In this document: in pieces, positions 48,542 to 58,626 of the stretch | Layout: each line of letters opens with the position of its first letter | How positions within the stretch are numbered: position 1 is the stretch's first letter | From: Alphaproteobacteria bacterium | GTDB taxonomy: Bacteria; Pseudomonadota; Alphaproteobacteria; Rickettsiales; SXRF01 | Reading direction: 5' to 3' | DNA length: 64,000 bases | Assembly: GCA_025362975.1 (NCBI GenBank) | Contig: JANYES010000021.1 | Location: 248,001-312,000 of the forward strand | Position numbers and translations under genes: made by a program | The notes under the pieces: model-generated | Seen by the model: the letters and a program-made list of their open reading frames with translations, nothing else | Databases searched by the model: none | What the model was told of the DNA's origin: nothing

Positions 48542-50167
48542 TCAGGCGGAAAGCGCGAGATTTCCGTTGCGCAGGTCGGCATGGCCGATGTTGTCGGCCC
48601 AGCTGGATTTGGCGGTTTTCAGGGTGGCTTTTTCGGCAGCGGGAACGACTTTTTCGGGCAGGTATTTTTCGTTTTTCTGGCGCACGCTTTCGCTGCGGCG
48701 GATGGCTTCGTTGACGATGGCGCCATCTAGCGCGAGGGCTTCGACGACAAGGTCGGCGGCGCGTTTGCGGTCGCCGGTGTATTCTTCAGCGATGGCGGTG
48801 GTGTCGGCTTTCACGTATTTGACGAGTTCAGCGGCAAGGACGCGGGTGGAGCTGCCTTTAGGGTTGAAGCATTCGGCGAGGGCCTGGTGTTCCATCACCT
48901 GCCCGATGGCATTGGCGTAGATATGCACGGCGGGTTCGCGGCCAAGCGGGCCTTTGGTTTGGACGAGGGATTCGACGAGCTGGTCTTGCTTTTTGGCGTT
49001 AAGGGCCATCATCGGTTTGACTTCGACGGGGTGTTTGATGCGTTCGACGGCCTGTTCCATGAATTTCGGGTCGTCGAGCAGGCGGAGACGGGCGTGCATG
49101 TCGTCGCGGCGGTTGATAACGATGGATTGGATGGACAGCGTGGCGCTCTGGCGCAGGACCGCGTCGGGCATCAGCTCCTGCGCGTGGAAGGTCATGAGGC
49201 GTTTCATGGCGTAGTAGTGTTCTTCGGCGAGATGGCGGGCGAAGGAGCCGTCGGGGTAAAGCGCCATGATAAAGGCGCGGCAGACTTCTTTTTCCTGTTT
49301 GCCGAAGGCTTCGATGTCGGCTTCGTTGTTGATGTCGCCTTTGAAGGCTTTTTGCAGATAGTTGAGGAATGAGCTTTGTTTGTCTTCTGAGAGCGGGTTT
49401 TCGATCAGCGGCGCTTCGGTCAGCGAAATGCCGGGGCGGGCTTCGACGGGGGATGCGAGGCTGTTGCCGCCGGGTTTTACTTTGATGCCGACGGTGCGTT
49501 TTAAGGCGGTTGCGACTCTGGAGAAATAGCGGCCGCTTAATTCTTCGTCGAGTTCTTTGGTGGCGTTGGGCAGCGCGGTGCGCATGCCGAGCATGAGGGT
49601 GAGCGTGGCGGCGGCACCGACAAGCTTGCTGCCGAGAATGACGGGCAAGGATTGGCGGTTGCCGAGCGCGTAGCGCTGGAGCAGGACGTTGTTGATAGTG
49701 GCGGTGGAGGCGATGATGCCGGAATCTACTATGTTTTCGGCCTGATAGTGTTTGTATTCCTTGAGCTTGGCCTGGTAGCGGTCATCGGCTTCGGTAACGT
49801 GGTGGTCGCTGGCCCAAGCTTTGATGGCTTTTTTGCCGGTGCGGTCGAGATAGGCGTCGAAGTTGGATTCGGTTTTGTCGATCAGGCCGTCGATGGGCTT
49901 GCGCAAGACATGTTTGAGAATGAGGAAGGAAAATAGCGCTGAGGTGTCGCCAAGGATTTCGCCCCACCAGACATGCTTGTGGGTGACTTCGTGTTCGGGG
50001 TTGCCGAATTTATTTTGCAGGTAGCGGCTGACGGGAGGATCTATGAAATCGGTGGCCCAGCAAGCAAGGGTTTGCTGGATACCGTAGGAGATGTCACGGC
50101 CTAAGCGCGACTCGTCCGTTGCTGCTTTTTCAGCATCGGTATCTTCGTCTTCCTTGCAGTTAGCCAT
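48542..50167 (-). CDS. Uncharacterised protein (541 aa) with possible membrane segments
   Basis: Long ORF; hydrophobic stretches LFSFLILKHVL and VGAAATLTLMLGMRTAL; no recognised family. Confidence 0.75.
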   Translation of the reverse strand: MANCKEDEDTDAEKAATDESRLGRDISYGIQQTLACWATDFIDPPVSRYLQNKFGNPEHEVTHKHVWWGEILGDTSALFSFLILKHVLRKPIDGLIDKTESNFDAYLDRTGKKAIKAWASDHHVTEADDRYQAKLKEYKHYQAENIVDSGIIASTATINNVLLQRYALGNRQSLPVILGSKLVGAAATLTLMLGMRTALPNATKELDEELSGRYFSRVATALKRTVGIKVKPGGNSLASPVEARPGISLTEAPLIENPLSEDKQSSFLNYLQKAFKGDINNEADIEAFGKQEKEVCRAFIMALYPDGSFARHLAEEHYYAMKRLMTFHAQELMPDAVLRQSATLSIQSIVINRRDDMHARLRLLDDPKFMEQAVERIKHPVEVKPMMALNAKKQDQLVESLVQTKGPLGREPAVHIYANAIGQVMEHQALAECFNPKGSSTRVLAAELVKYVKADTTAIAEEYTGDRKRAADLVVEALALDGAIVNEAIRRSESVRQKNEKYLPEKVVPAAEKATLKTAKSSWADNIGHADLRNGNLALSA

Positions 50168-50198
50168 TGCGCTCTTTGCTAATGAAAATGATTCAATT

Positions 50199-50217
50199 GA
50201 GAATGATTATCATTAGC
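50199..50217 (-). promoter_or_regulatory. Fur-box-like palindrome upstream of 541-aa gene
   Basis: GAGAATGATTATCATTAGC vs consensus GATAATGATAATCATTATC (16/19); 32-50 nt upstream of the start at 50167. Confidence 0.7.
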
Positions 50218-50472
50218 TGGTCGGACATGCAATGGCAATGTTGCAAGTCATTATCAATATCACTCACGCGATGAGGATTAGCCATTGACAACAAATTCAG
50301 CAAATTAAGCTAACTGACTACTCTTTAGCTGGTTGCTGAATGATGACGACGTATCAGCCTAGACCATCGAATTCCTGATAGCTCAGCGTGGGAGCGTAGG
50401 CGGGGATGTTGCCCTCCTCGTCGTGGAAATAGCCCTTGCTCTGTTTGACATGCTATTATTTTCGTAATGCCG

Positions 50473-50516
50473 TTAAAAAAACGGCCCGAAACCATTTACG
50501 ATGGAATCGGGCCGTT
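50473..50516 (-). terminator. Rho-independent terminator of amtB
   Basis: AACGGCCCGA...TCGGGCCGTT stem; minus-strand T7 run follows. Confidence 0.92.
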
Positions 50517-50531
50517 CTTCATAATGCAGAA

Positions 50532-51893
50532 TTAGGAGTAAACCACATCCCCGTGCAGGTGGAGATCGAGACCTGCGTGCTCAGCTTGCTGATCAACGCG
50601 CAGACCCATGATGATATCCACCACTTTTAAGATAACGAACGACATCACACCGCAATATACGATGGTGCAGATCACGCCTTCGCACTGGGCAAGGAACTGA
50701 GCGAAGCTGCCGTCGATGCCGCCGATTTCTTTGACAGCCAGGATACCGGTGAGCAATGCGCCGATGATACCACCGGTGCAATGAACGCCGAACACGTCGA
50801 GCGAGTCGTCGAAGCCGAACTTGAACTTCAGGTTACACGCATAGTAGCAGATGACGCCGGCGACGAAGCCGATGACAAGCGAGCCCTGGAAGTCGACGAA
50901 GCCGGAAGCCGGGGTAATGGCAACAAGACCGGCAACCGCGCCGGAGATGATACCAATGACGCTCGGCTTGCCTTTGGTGAGCCATTCAGCGCCCATCCAC
51001 GACAGCGACGCAACCGCAGCCGCAACATGGGTGACGAGCATGGCCATACCGGCGTTGCCGTTAGCGGCGACAGCGGAACCAGCGTTGAAACCGAACCAGC
51101 CGACCCAGAGGAGCGACGCGCCGATAACGCTGAATACGATGTTGTACGGAGGCGCCATTTCATCCTGACCGAAGCCTTTGCGCTTACCAAGAACGATGGC
51201 AGCAACGAGGCCCGCGATACCGGCGTTGATGTGCACCACGGTGCCGCCGGCGAAGTCGAGCATTGCGCCGAAACCGAGCAGGCCTTTATAGCCGTCGATG
51301 CCGGTGCCGCCTAACATGCCTTTAGGGCCCCATACCCAGTGAGCGACCGGAATGTAGACTGCGGTGAACCACAGAGCGACGAAGACGATAGCCGACGAGA
51401 ATTTAACACGCGTGGCAATCGACCCGAAGATCAGGGCGCAGGTGATGATACCGAAGGTGAGCTGGAACATGATGTACACGGTTTCCGGAATAAGCGCAGG
51501 TGCCGTACCCGAAGTTGAACCGATGCCAACGCCGGCGAGCATGAATTTGCTCAGACCGCCGATGAATCCGGAATGCTCGGTGAAGATCGCCGAGTAGCCG
51601 TATATCATCCACAGGACCGTGACGAGCGTGGTGCAGACGAAAGACTGCATCAGGGTCGCAAGTACGGATTCCTTGTGCACCATGCCACCGTAGAACAGGG
51701 CAAGGCCGGGAATGGTCATCATGAGAACGAGAAGGGTTGAAACAAGCATCCATGCGGTTGCGCCGGTATCGATCGCCGGAGCAGCTGCGGGGGCTGCGGT
51801 TGCGGCATCCTGAGCGAAGGCCGCATTGTGTGTAGTGAGCAGGATGAGCGCGAATACCGCTAATCCACCGAAAATCTTACCAAGGTTTTTCAT
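50532..51893 (-). CDS. amtB: Ammonium transporter Amt
   Basis: IPGLALFYGGMVHKESVLATLMQ; AGGTVVHINAGIAGL; DDSLDVFGVHCTGGIIGALLTG. Confidence 0.96.
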   Translation of the reverse strand: MKNLGKIFGGLAVFALILLTTHNAAFAQDAATAAPAAAPAIDTGATAWMLVSTLLVLMMTIPGLALFYGGMVHKESVLATLMQSFVCTTLVTVLWMIYGYSAIFTEHSGFIGGLSKFMLAGVGIGSTSGTAPALIPETVYIMFQLTFGIITCALIFGSIATRVKFSSAIVFVALWFTAVYIPVAHWVWGPKGMLGGTGIDGYKGLLGFGAMLDFAGGTVVHINAGIAGLVAAIVLGKRKGFGQDEMAPPYNIVFSVIGASLLWVGWFGFNAGSAVAANGNAGMAMLVTHVAAAVASLSWMGAEWLTKGKPSVIGIISGAVAGLVAITPASGFVDFQGSLVIGFVAGVICYYACNLKFKFGFDDSLDVFGVHCTGGIIGALLTGILAVKEIGGIDGSFAQFLAQCEGVICTIVYCGVMSFVILKVVDIIMGLRVDQQAEHAGLDLHLHGDVVYS

Positions 51894-51983
51894 AGAACTC
51901 CCCTAAGAGAATAAGAGTGTTTAAAGGATGTTCTGCGACTTATGAATTTTTTGAAGAGATAACATTTATGACTGAAATGGTTA

Positions 51984-53672
51984 TCACCTGCCTTTAGGGT
52001 TGTCAAAGAGTTTTGGTCGTAAAAGCAAGACTAGCAAAGAGAAAAAGGCAATGACGCTGATCCACTGTGAGAGCATTAGTAACGTATTTTCACGCGCTAT
52101 ATCGTAGGAAATAGTTACCAGATGACGTCCGTGCGGGATGTCGAGCAGCATCAGGCCGGTGTGCTCTTCGGGATATAGTTTGAGATTTTCTGCGGATGCA
52201 ATGTTGCCGCGATAAAGTTTGGCGTGCCAGACGGGGAAATAATCATGGTTGAGACGCAGGGTAGCAGGCTTATGCGTGTTAACGTCAAGCGAGAGGCCGC
52301 TCCAGCTCCAGCGTTCGATTTTGATATCGCCCTCGCCGCTTGTGAATTGCGCTTTGGGAATGTCGCGCTTGAGGCGGGTGAGCAGGAATTCGTATTCCCA
52401 GTTGGCTTCGTCGGTCCACTGGCTGCGGTATTCGGGGGCAAAGACGATTTTAGCGTTTTCGATTTGTTCGTTGAGGGCGTCGCCTTTGGCCGAGAAGGTG
52501 GAGACGAGGATGTTGCTGACAATCCAGAGGAAAGCAAGCGTGATGGCGAAATCGGTTTTCCATGTTTTGCGCTTGCCGGGGGAGATCTGCCATTGCATCC
52601 ATACGGCCAGAAGATAAGTGGTGGCGAGCAGGACGAGCATCTGCATCCGCCACGGGAAGAAGATTTTGCCGACTGGCCCAGCCAGCGCGTAGATGAAGGA
52701 GCTGATGGGGAAGAGCAGGAAGAGCGCAGCGAAAGCGATGGCGATCCAGACGGTGGTTTCGCGCTGGATATAAAGGTCTTCAATGCGCTTGCGCTTGAAC
52801 AGGACATTTGCCGAGATGCCGATTAATACCAGCATACCGAGGCCTGCGGCCATGAGCGGGCGGTCGAGACCCTGGATTTTCATCATGCCGAACGTGAGGA
52901 AGTTGTTGGGCCAGCCGTAGAGGCCACTGGCAAGCGTGGAACCCGCGAGGAACTGGTGGTAATACATGGCGGGGATGACGTAAAACGCGGCGCAGGCGGC
53001 GCCCCAGAGGACGCTGAGTGCGAAGTCGCGTTTGGGTTTGATGGCTTTGCCACTCATGGCGAGCAGATAGACGCCGCTGAAGACGAGCGCTTCGGCGGTG
53101 ACGGGGATGTGGGTGAGCAGGAGTGCGGCGATGGTGGTGGCGAGTTTGACGATGCCGCCCTGCCCTTGTGACATTCTACGGGTGTATTTGAAGAGTAGCG
53201 GCATGAGGCCCAAGACCCAGAGTTCGGAATAGGCGCCGCGGAAGAACATCATCTCTAAATGGTATGGCAGGAAGAGGAAGAGGATGCTGGCGATGAGCGC
53301 ATATGGGGGTTTGACGATGTCGCGCAGCCACGAGAAGCAGGTGAAGGCGGCAAAGACGCTGGAAAGGAAGCATAGGAAAATGAACAGGCCGTAATAGCTG
53401 AGGCCTAGCTGCACCAGCGGGTAGAAGATGGCGGCGATGTAGAATGATAACGGGAAATAGAAGACGAAGACGGAGGTGCCGAGGCCAGCGTTGACGTCGA
53501 AGCACCAGCGGGGGTAGAGGTCGCCTTGCCAGAATTGCTCGACGAAGCAGCGCATCCAGACGAGGTAAACGAGGATGTCGGCGCCGACATGGCGCAGGAG
53601 CGCGGGGGAAATGTTGAGGAAGGCGGCGAGTAGCAGCGCTATGGTGTAGGAGCGTGGGATTTGGTTAGTCAT
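51984..53672 (-). CDS. Polytopic membrane protein, PTPS-related/GT-C-like
   Basis: FVEQFWQGDLYPRWCFDVNAGLGTSVFVFYFPLSFYIAA; paralogous to 60214-61848. Confidence 0.7.
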   Translation of the reverse strand: MTNQIPRSYTIALLLAAFLNISPALLRHVGADILVYLVWMRCFVEQFWQGDLYPRWCFDVNAGLGTSVFVFYFPLSFYIAAIFYPLVQLGLSYYGLFIFLCFLSSVFAAFTCFSWLRDIVKPPYALIASILFLFLPYHLEMMFFRGAYSELWVLGLMPLLFKYTRRMSQGQGGIVKLATTIAALLLTHIPVTAEALVFSGVYLLAMSGKAIKPKRDFALSVLWGAACAAFYVIPAMYYHQFLAGSTLASGLYGWPNNFLTFGMMKIQGLDRPLMAAGLGMLVLIGISANVLFKRKRIEDLYIQRETTVWIAIAFAALFLLFPISSFIYALAGPVGKIFFPWRMQMLVLLATTYLLAVWMQWQISPGKRKTWKTDFAITLAFLWIVSNILVSTFSAKGDALNEQIENAKIVFAPEYRSQWTDEANWEYEFLLTRLKRDIPKAQFTSGEGDIKIERWSWSGLSLDVNTHKPATLRLNHDYFPVWHAKLYRGNIASAENLKLYPEEHTGLMLLDIPHGRHLVTISYDIARENTLLMLSQWISVIAFFSLLVLLLRPKLFDNPKGR

Positions 53673-53680
53673 TGTGTACC

Positions 53681-53786
53681 GTCATACCCGCGAAGGCGGG
53701 TATCCAATGCGGAGCGCGTCTGCGCAGGAGAGTTCTTATCCTTGCTACCGCAAGGTGGATTGGGTACCCGCCTGCGCGGGTATGAC
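53681..53786. repeat. Palindromic repeat, copy B (106 bp)
   Basis: GTCATACCCGCGAAGGCGGGTA ... TACCCGCCTGCGCGGGTATGAC, arms 21/22 complementary; aligns with copy A. Confidence 0.85.
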
Positions 53787-53819
53787 AAAGGTACGGGCGG
53801 GGATGACGGGGCGAAACGT

Positions 53820-54983
53820 TTAGCCACGCAGGCGTTCCAGCCCGCGTTCGAGATCGGCGATCAGCTCGTCGATATTCTCTAAGCCGACATGGATGCGAAG
53901 CGCCTGCCCAGTGTATTTCCATTCGCTGGCGGTGCGGATTTTTTTCGGCGCGATGGGGATAAGCAGACTTTCGAAACCGCCCCAGCTGTAGCCCATGCCG
54001 TAATACACGAGGTTGTCCATCATGCGCGCGAGCGCTTCACGCGGGACGGCGTCTTTTAGTACGAAGCTGAACAGGCCGCAGGCGCCTTGGAAATCGCGTT
54101 TCCAGAGTTCGTGGCCGGGGGCGCCGGGGAGCGCGGGATGCAGGACGGCTTCGACGGAAGGATGGGATTTAAGCCATGCGGCCATTTTAAGGCCGTTAGC
54201 GTAATGCTGTTTGAGGCGCACGCCCATGGTGCGCAGGCCCCGCTGGGCAAGGTAGCAGCTATCGGCGCTGGGGTTGCCGCCGCAGTGGCGGAAGGTGCGC
54301 AGGAGCTGGGCGTAGTGTTCTTTTTTGCAGGAGATGGTGCCCATCAGCAAATCGGAATGGCCGGAGATGTATTTGGTGGCGGAGTGGATGGATACGTCGA
54401 TGCCAAGCTCGAACGGGCGCATATAATACGGTGTGCCCCATGTGTTGTCGCTGATGACGATGCAGCCTTTTTCGTGCGCGGCCTTGGCGATGGCGGGGAT
54501 GTCCTGCATTTCGAAGGTGAGCGAGCCGGGGCTTTCGGTATAGACGACGCGGGTGTTATCCTTGATGAGCGCGGCGATGCCAGCGCCGATGGTGGGGTCG
54601 TAATAGGTGGTTTCGACACCGAAACGCTTGAGTTCGTTGTCGCAGAAGCGGCGGCATGGGCCGTAGGTGTTGTCGGTCATCAGCAAATGGTCGCCGGATT
54701 TGAGGAAGGCCATTAGCGCGGTGGCGATGGCGTTCATGCCCGATGACAGGACGATGGCGTAATCCGCGCCTTCGATGGCGGCGATGCTTGCTTCGAGTTC
54801 TTCGGTGGTGCGGGTGCCGTAGCGGCCATACACGGAATGCGGCCATGTGCCGCTTTCGGCTTTGTCGAAATCGGCGAGTGTCGGGAACAAGATGGTGGAA
54901 CCGCGATAAACCGGGATGTTTACGACGCCGCGGTGGTCTTCGGGCGCACAGCCGAGCGTGGCAAGGAGGGTGTCTTTATCCAT
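53820..54983 (-). CDS. metC: Cystathionine beta-lyase
   Basis: VYGRYGTRTTEELEASIAAIEGAD; SIHSATKYISGHSDLLMGTI PLP lysine motif. Confidence 0.93.
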   Translation of the reverse strand: MDKDTLLATLGCAPEDHRGVVNIPVYRGSTILFPTLADFDKAESGTWPHSVYGRYGTRTTEELEASIAAIEGADYAIVLSSGMNAIATALMAFLKSGDHLLMTDNTYGPCRRFCDNELKRFGVETTYYDPTIGAGIAALIKDNTRVVYTESPGSLTFEMQDIPAIAKAAHEKGCIVISDNTWGTPYYMRPFELGIDVSIHSATKYISGHSDLLMGTISCKKEHYAQLLRTFRHCGGNPSADSCYLAQRGLRTMGVRLKQHYANGLKMAAWLKSHPSVEAVLHPALPGAPGHELWKRDFQGACGLFSFVLKDAVPREALARMMDNLVYYGMGYSWGGFESLLIPIAPKKIRTASEWKYTGQALRIHVGLENIDELIADLERGLERLRG

Positions 54984-55270
54984 AACCGTTTTGGCATCTT
55001 TAAGCTGTTAAAGATGGAAAGGTAGCGTGTCTTGCCTTGCGGTTCAACCTAATAAGCCGCAGCTGGCTTCGTAGTTTGGCACGATGACGAGGGGTTTGTT
55101 TTCGAGGTGGCTACTCCTGTTATTTTAAGCGGTATTTATAGTGGAATGACGGCCAATCCCAACGAATAATATTAACATTCATTAACTTCGCTGCGGTGTG
55201 TGGCAGACTATTGCAAATACTGCATAAAACCGTTAGAAACATACTCCTTTTGAAACGCCCGAAAGCCCCT

Positions 55271-58200
55271 ATGACCCAGCGCCCCTATCCCGAGGTTAAC
55301 CCGAACCCCGATTTCCCGTCAATCGAAACGGAAGTGCTAAGATATTGGCAAAATAAGAGGATGTTTGAGAAATCGGTGCAGGACCGCCCTGCCCTTGCGG
55401 ACGGCAAAAACAATGAATTCATCTTCTATGATGGACCACCGTTTGCTAACGGGCTGCCGCATTACGGGCATTTGTTGACCGGCTACGTGAAGGATTTGTT
55501 CGCGCGCTACCAGACGATGAAGGGCAAGCGCGTCGAGCGCCGTTTTGGCTGGGACTGCCACGGGCTTCCGGCGGAGATGGGTTCGGAAAAAGAACTCGGG
55601 ATTTCGGGCCGTCAAGCGATCATGAGCTACGGTATCGGCAAATTTAACGAGCATTGCCGCGCGTCGGTGATGAAATATTCCCACGAATGGGAAACCTATG
55701 TGAAGCGTCAGGCGCGCTGGGTGGATTTTGAGCACGACTACAAAACGATGGACACCAACTTCATGGAATCGGTGCTCTGGGCGTTTAGTCAGTTATATAA
55801 CAAAGGCCTGATTTTTGAGGCCTACCGGGTGATGCCGTACTCATGGGCAGCGGAAACGCCGCTTTCAAATTTCGAGACGAGGCTGGATAATTCGACGCGT
55901 GAACGCGAGGATAAGGCGGTTACGGTTGCGTTTGAATTGAATACGCCGCCCTCAGGTGCAGGCAATGCCGATGTGTATAAAATTGCTGCTTGGACAACTA
56001 CTCCATGGACACTACCATCAAACTTAGCATTAGCCGTCGGCAATTTAACTTATGTATGTGTCTTTGCAATACATCCACAAACCAATAAGCGCGAACATCA
56101 CATCGTATCTAAAACTAAAGTTCTTGATTATGAAAAGAGCTTAAAGCATTTGGGGTATCAGGTAACTGAAGCATACAATAAAGCTGAAATGATACCTGAA
56201 AATCGCCATTGGTTAGAGTTACCAAAAAGCTCATTAGTGGGACTATCTTACACCCCCCTATTCCGCTATTTCTCCTCCCACCCACATTCCTTCCGCATCC
56301 TCGACGGCTCCGATTTCGTCACCGACTCCGACGGTACCGGCATCGTGCATATGGCGCCGGGGTTTGGTGAAGCCGATCAAAAATGTTGCGAAGCGAATGG
56401 CATTGAAGTCGTGGTGCCTATGGATGGACAAGGCAAATATACCAGTGAGATATTTGATCTTCCTGATCTTTCACTTAAAGGGCTGAACGTGATTGCCGAG
56501 ACGCAGGGGCAGCGCGCGGACGAGCCGTATAAGCCGGAGCAGGTGAAGAAATACGGACTTGCCAACCTTCGCATCATCCAATGGTTGAAGGAAAACGGCA
56601 AGCTTATTAAACAAGAAGAAATAAAGCACAACTACCCGCATTGCTGGCGCACCGACCAGCCGCTGATTTATCGCGCCATGCCGAGCTGGTATGTGGAGGT
56701 GACGAAATTCCGCGATCGGGCCGTCGAGTTAAACAAAGAGATTAACTGGATTCCTTCGCATATCCGCGACGGGCAGATGGGGCATATGCTGGCCACCGCG
56801 CCTGACTGGTCGATCTCGCGCAATCGCTTCTGGGGGACGCCGATACCGGTGTGGCGTTCAGATAATCCAAATAATAAAGAACTCTATGTATTCGGCTCTA
56901 TTGCCGAGTTAAATGCGTTCTTTGGTTCCAATATTAAAGACCTGCATCGGCCGTATATCGATGAGCTGACTAAGGCGGACCCTTTTGATGAGAACTACAC
57001 GCTGCGTCGCGTCGAAGACGTGTTCGATTGCTGGTTTGAATCCGGCTCGATGCCATTTGCGCAGATGCATTACCCGTTTGAGAATAAAGACTGGTTCGAC
57101 AACCACTTCCCGGCGGATTTTATCACGGAATATGTGGGGCAGACGCGTGGCTGGTTTAATACGCTGATTATGCTGTCCACGGCGCTGTTCGACCGTCCGC
57201 CGTTCCTGAATTGCATCTGCCACGGGGTGGTGCTTGATGCCGAAACCGGGCTTAAATATTCCAAGCGCCTGAAGAATTATAAAGATCCGCTGGAAGTCAT
57301 CAACGTGTTCGGCGCGGATGCGCTGCGCTGGCTGATGATCGCCTCGCCGGTAATGCGCGGGCAGGATTTGATGGTGGACCCGGAAGGCAAGTTTATTCGC
57401 GACGTGGTGCGCCTTGCGATTAAACCGATCTGGAACGCTTATAACTTCTTTGTGCTGTATGCCAATGCGGACGGGGTGCAGGGTAAGTTCTCGACGGATT
57501 CTAAGGATGTGATGGACTGTTATATCCTCGCCAAGTGCAAGCAGGCGGTGGATGCGGTGGAACGTGCGCTCGATACGTATGATACGCCTACGGCGACCGA
57601 TGCGGTGATGCGTTTCTTCGAGACGCTGAACAACTGGTATATCCGCCGTTCAAAGGAACGCTTCTGGAAGAAGGAACTCGATGCGGATAAACAGGCGGCG
57701 TATGACACCTTATATACCGTGCTGACGACGATGTGCAAAGCGTGCGCGCCGTTGCTGCCGTTGACACTGGAAAACGTGTACCGCGGGCTTACGGGCGAAG
57801 AAAGTGTACATCTGGCGGATTTCCCCGATTGCCACGGCGAAGGCTGGCAGCATGTCGAAAATAACGACGAGGTTCTGACGCGCCATATGGATATCGTGCG
57901 CGACGTGTGCAACACGGGGCTTGGTATTCGTAATAAGGTGAACATTCGCGTGCGCCAGCCGCTGGCGAGCTTGAAGCTGGTGGCGGCTCCGGTGGAGATT
58001 ATGGGGAATCGCGGTTTGATTTCGCTGATCGAAGACGAGGTGAACGTGAAGGCGATTACCGTGGAAGACGACCTTGCGAAATATGCGACACTGAAACTTT
58101 CGATCAATTCGGCGGTGTTGGGCAAGAGGCTTCCGGAGAAAATGAAGCAGATTCTGCCGGCATCGAAAAAAGGCGAATGGAAACAGGTGAGCGGATCGGT

Positions 58201-58606
58201 GGAAATTGCGGGTGAGATTTTGCTGGCGGGTGAATTCATCCTGCAACTGGAACCGACACCGGAATACAAAGACAAGGCGCAGCCGCTTTCGACTAACGAC
58301 GCGCTGGTAATTCTCGATACCGACATCACGCCGGAGCTGGAAGCTGAAGGCATCGCGCGCGATCTGGTGCGGATGATTCAGCAGGCGCGCAAGGACTCGG
58401 GGTTGAATGTGTCCGACCGGATTCATTTGCACCTTGATGCTTCGGCAGATATTTTAAAGGCGGCGAAGCTGCATCGTGATTATATCATGGAGCAGACGCT
58501 CACTGTTGACTTGTCGGAAAACAAGCCGGAAGGCGCGCTTAGCTTTGGTGGCACTGCCGCAGGCGATGAGCCTAAGGTGGTGATTTCTTTAGTGAAGGCT
58601 GCTTAA
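55271..58606 (+). CDS. ileS: Isoleucyl-tRNA synthetase
   Basis: YDGPPFANGLPHYGHLLTGYVKD (HIGH-type); KYSKRLKNYKDP (KMSKS-type); start ATG 55271 preferred. Confidence 0.97.
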   Translation: MTQRPYPEVNPNPDFPSIETEVLRYWQNKRMFEKSVQDRPALADGKNNEFIFYDGPPFANGLPHYGHLLTGYVKDLFARYQTMKGKRVERRFGWDCHGLPAEMGSEKELGISGRQAIMSYGIGKFNEHCRASVMKYSHEWETYVKRQARWVDFEHDYKTMDTNFMESVLWAFSQLYNKGLIFEAYRVMPYSWAAETPLSNFETRLDNSTREREDKAVTVAFELNTPPSGAGNADVYKIAAWTTTPWTLPSNLALAVGNLTYVCVFAIHPQTNKREHHIVSKTKVLDYEKSLKHLGYQVTEAYNKAEMIPENRHWLELPKSSLVGLSYTPLFRYFSSHPHSFRILDGSDFVTDSDGTGIVHMAPGFGEADQKCCEANGIEVVVPMDGQGKYTSEIFDLPDLSLKGLNVIAETQGQRADEPYKPEQVKKYGLANLRIIQWLKENGKLIKQEEIKHNYPHCWRTDQPLIYRAMPSWYVEVTKFRDRAVELNKEINWIPSHIRDGQMGHMLATAPDWSISRNRFWGTPIPVWRSDNPNNKELYVFGSIAELNAFFGSNIKDLHRPYIDELTKADPFDENYTLRRVEDVFDCWFESGSMPFAQMHYPFENKDWFDNHFPADFITEYVGQTRGWFNTLIMLSTALFDRPPFLNCICHGVVLDAETGLKYSKRLKNYKDPLEVINVFGADALRWLMIASPVMRGQDLMVDPEGKFIRDVVRLAIKPIWNAYNFFVLYANADGVQGKFSTDSKDVMDCYILAKCKQAVDAVERALDTYDTPTATDAVMRFFETLNNWYIRRSKERFWKKELDADKQAAYDTLYTVLTTMCKACAPLLPLTLENVYRGLTGEESVHLADFPDCHGEGWQHVENNDEVLTRHMDIVRDVCNTGLGIRNKVNIRVRQPLASLKLVAAPVEIMGNRGLISLIEDEVNVKAITVEDDLAKYATLKLSINSAVLGKRLPEKMKQILPASKKGEWKQVSGSVEIAGEILLAGEFILQLEPTPEYKDKAQPLSTNDALVILDTDITPELEAEGIARDLVRMIQQARKDSGLNVSDRIHLHLDASADILKAAKLHRDYIMEQTLTVDLSENKPEGALSFGGTAAGDEPKVVISLVKAA

Positions 58607-58626
58607 GTTTAATTTGGGGGAAATGT

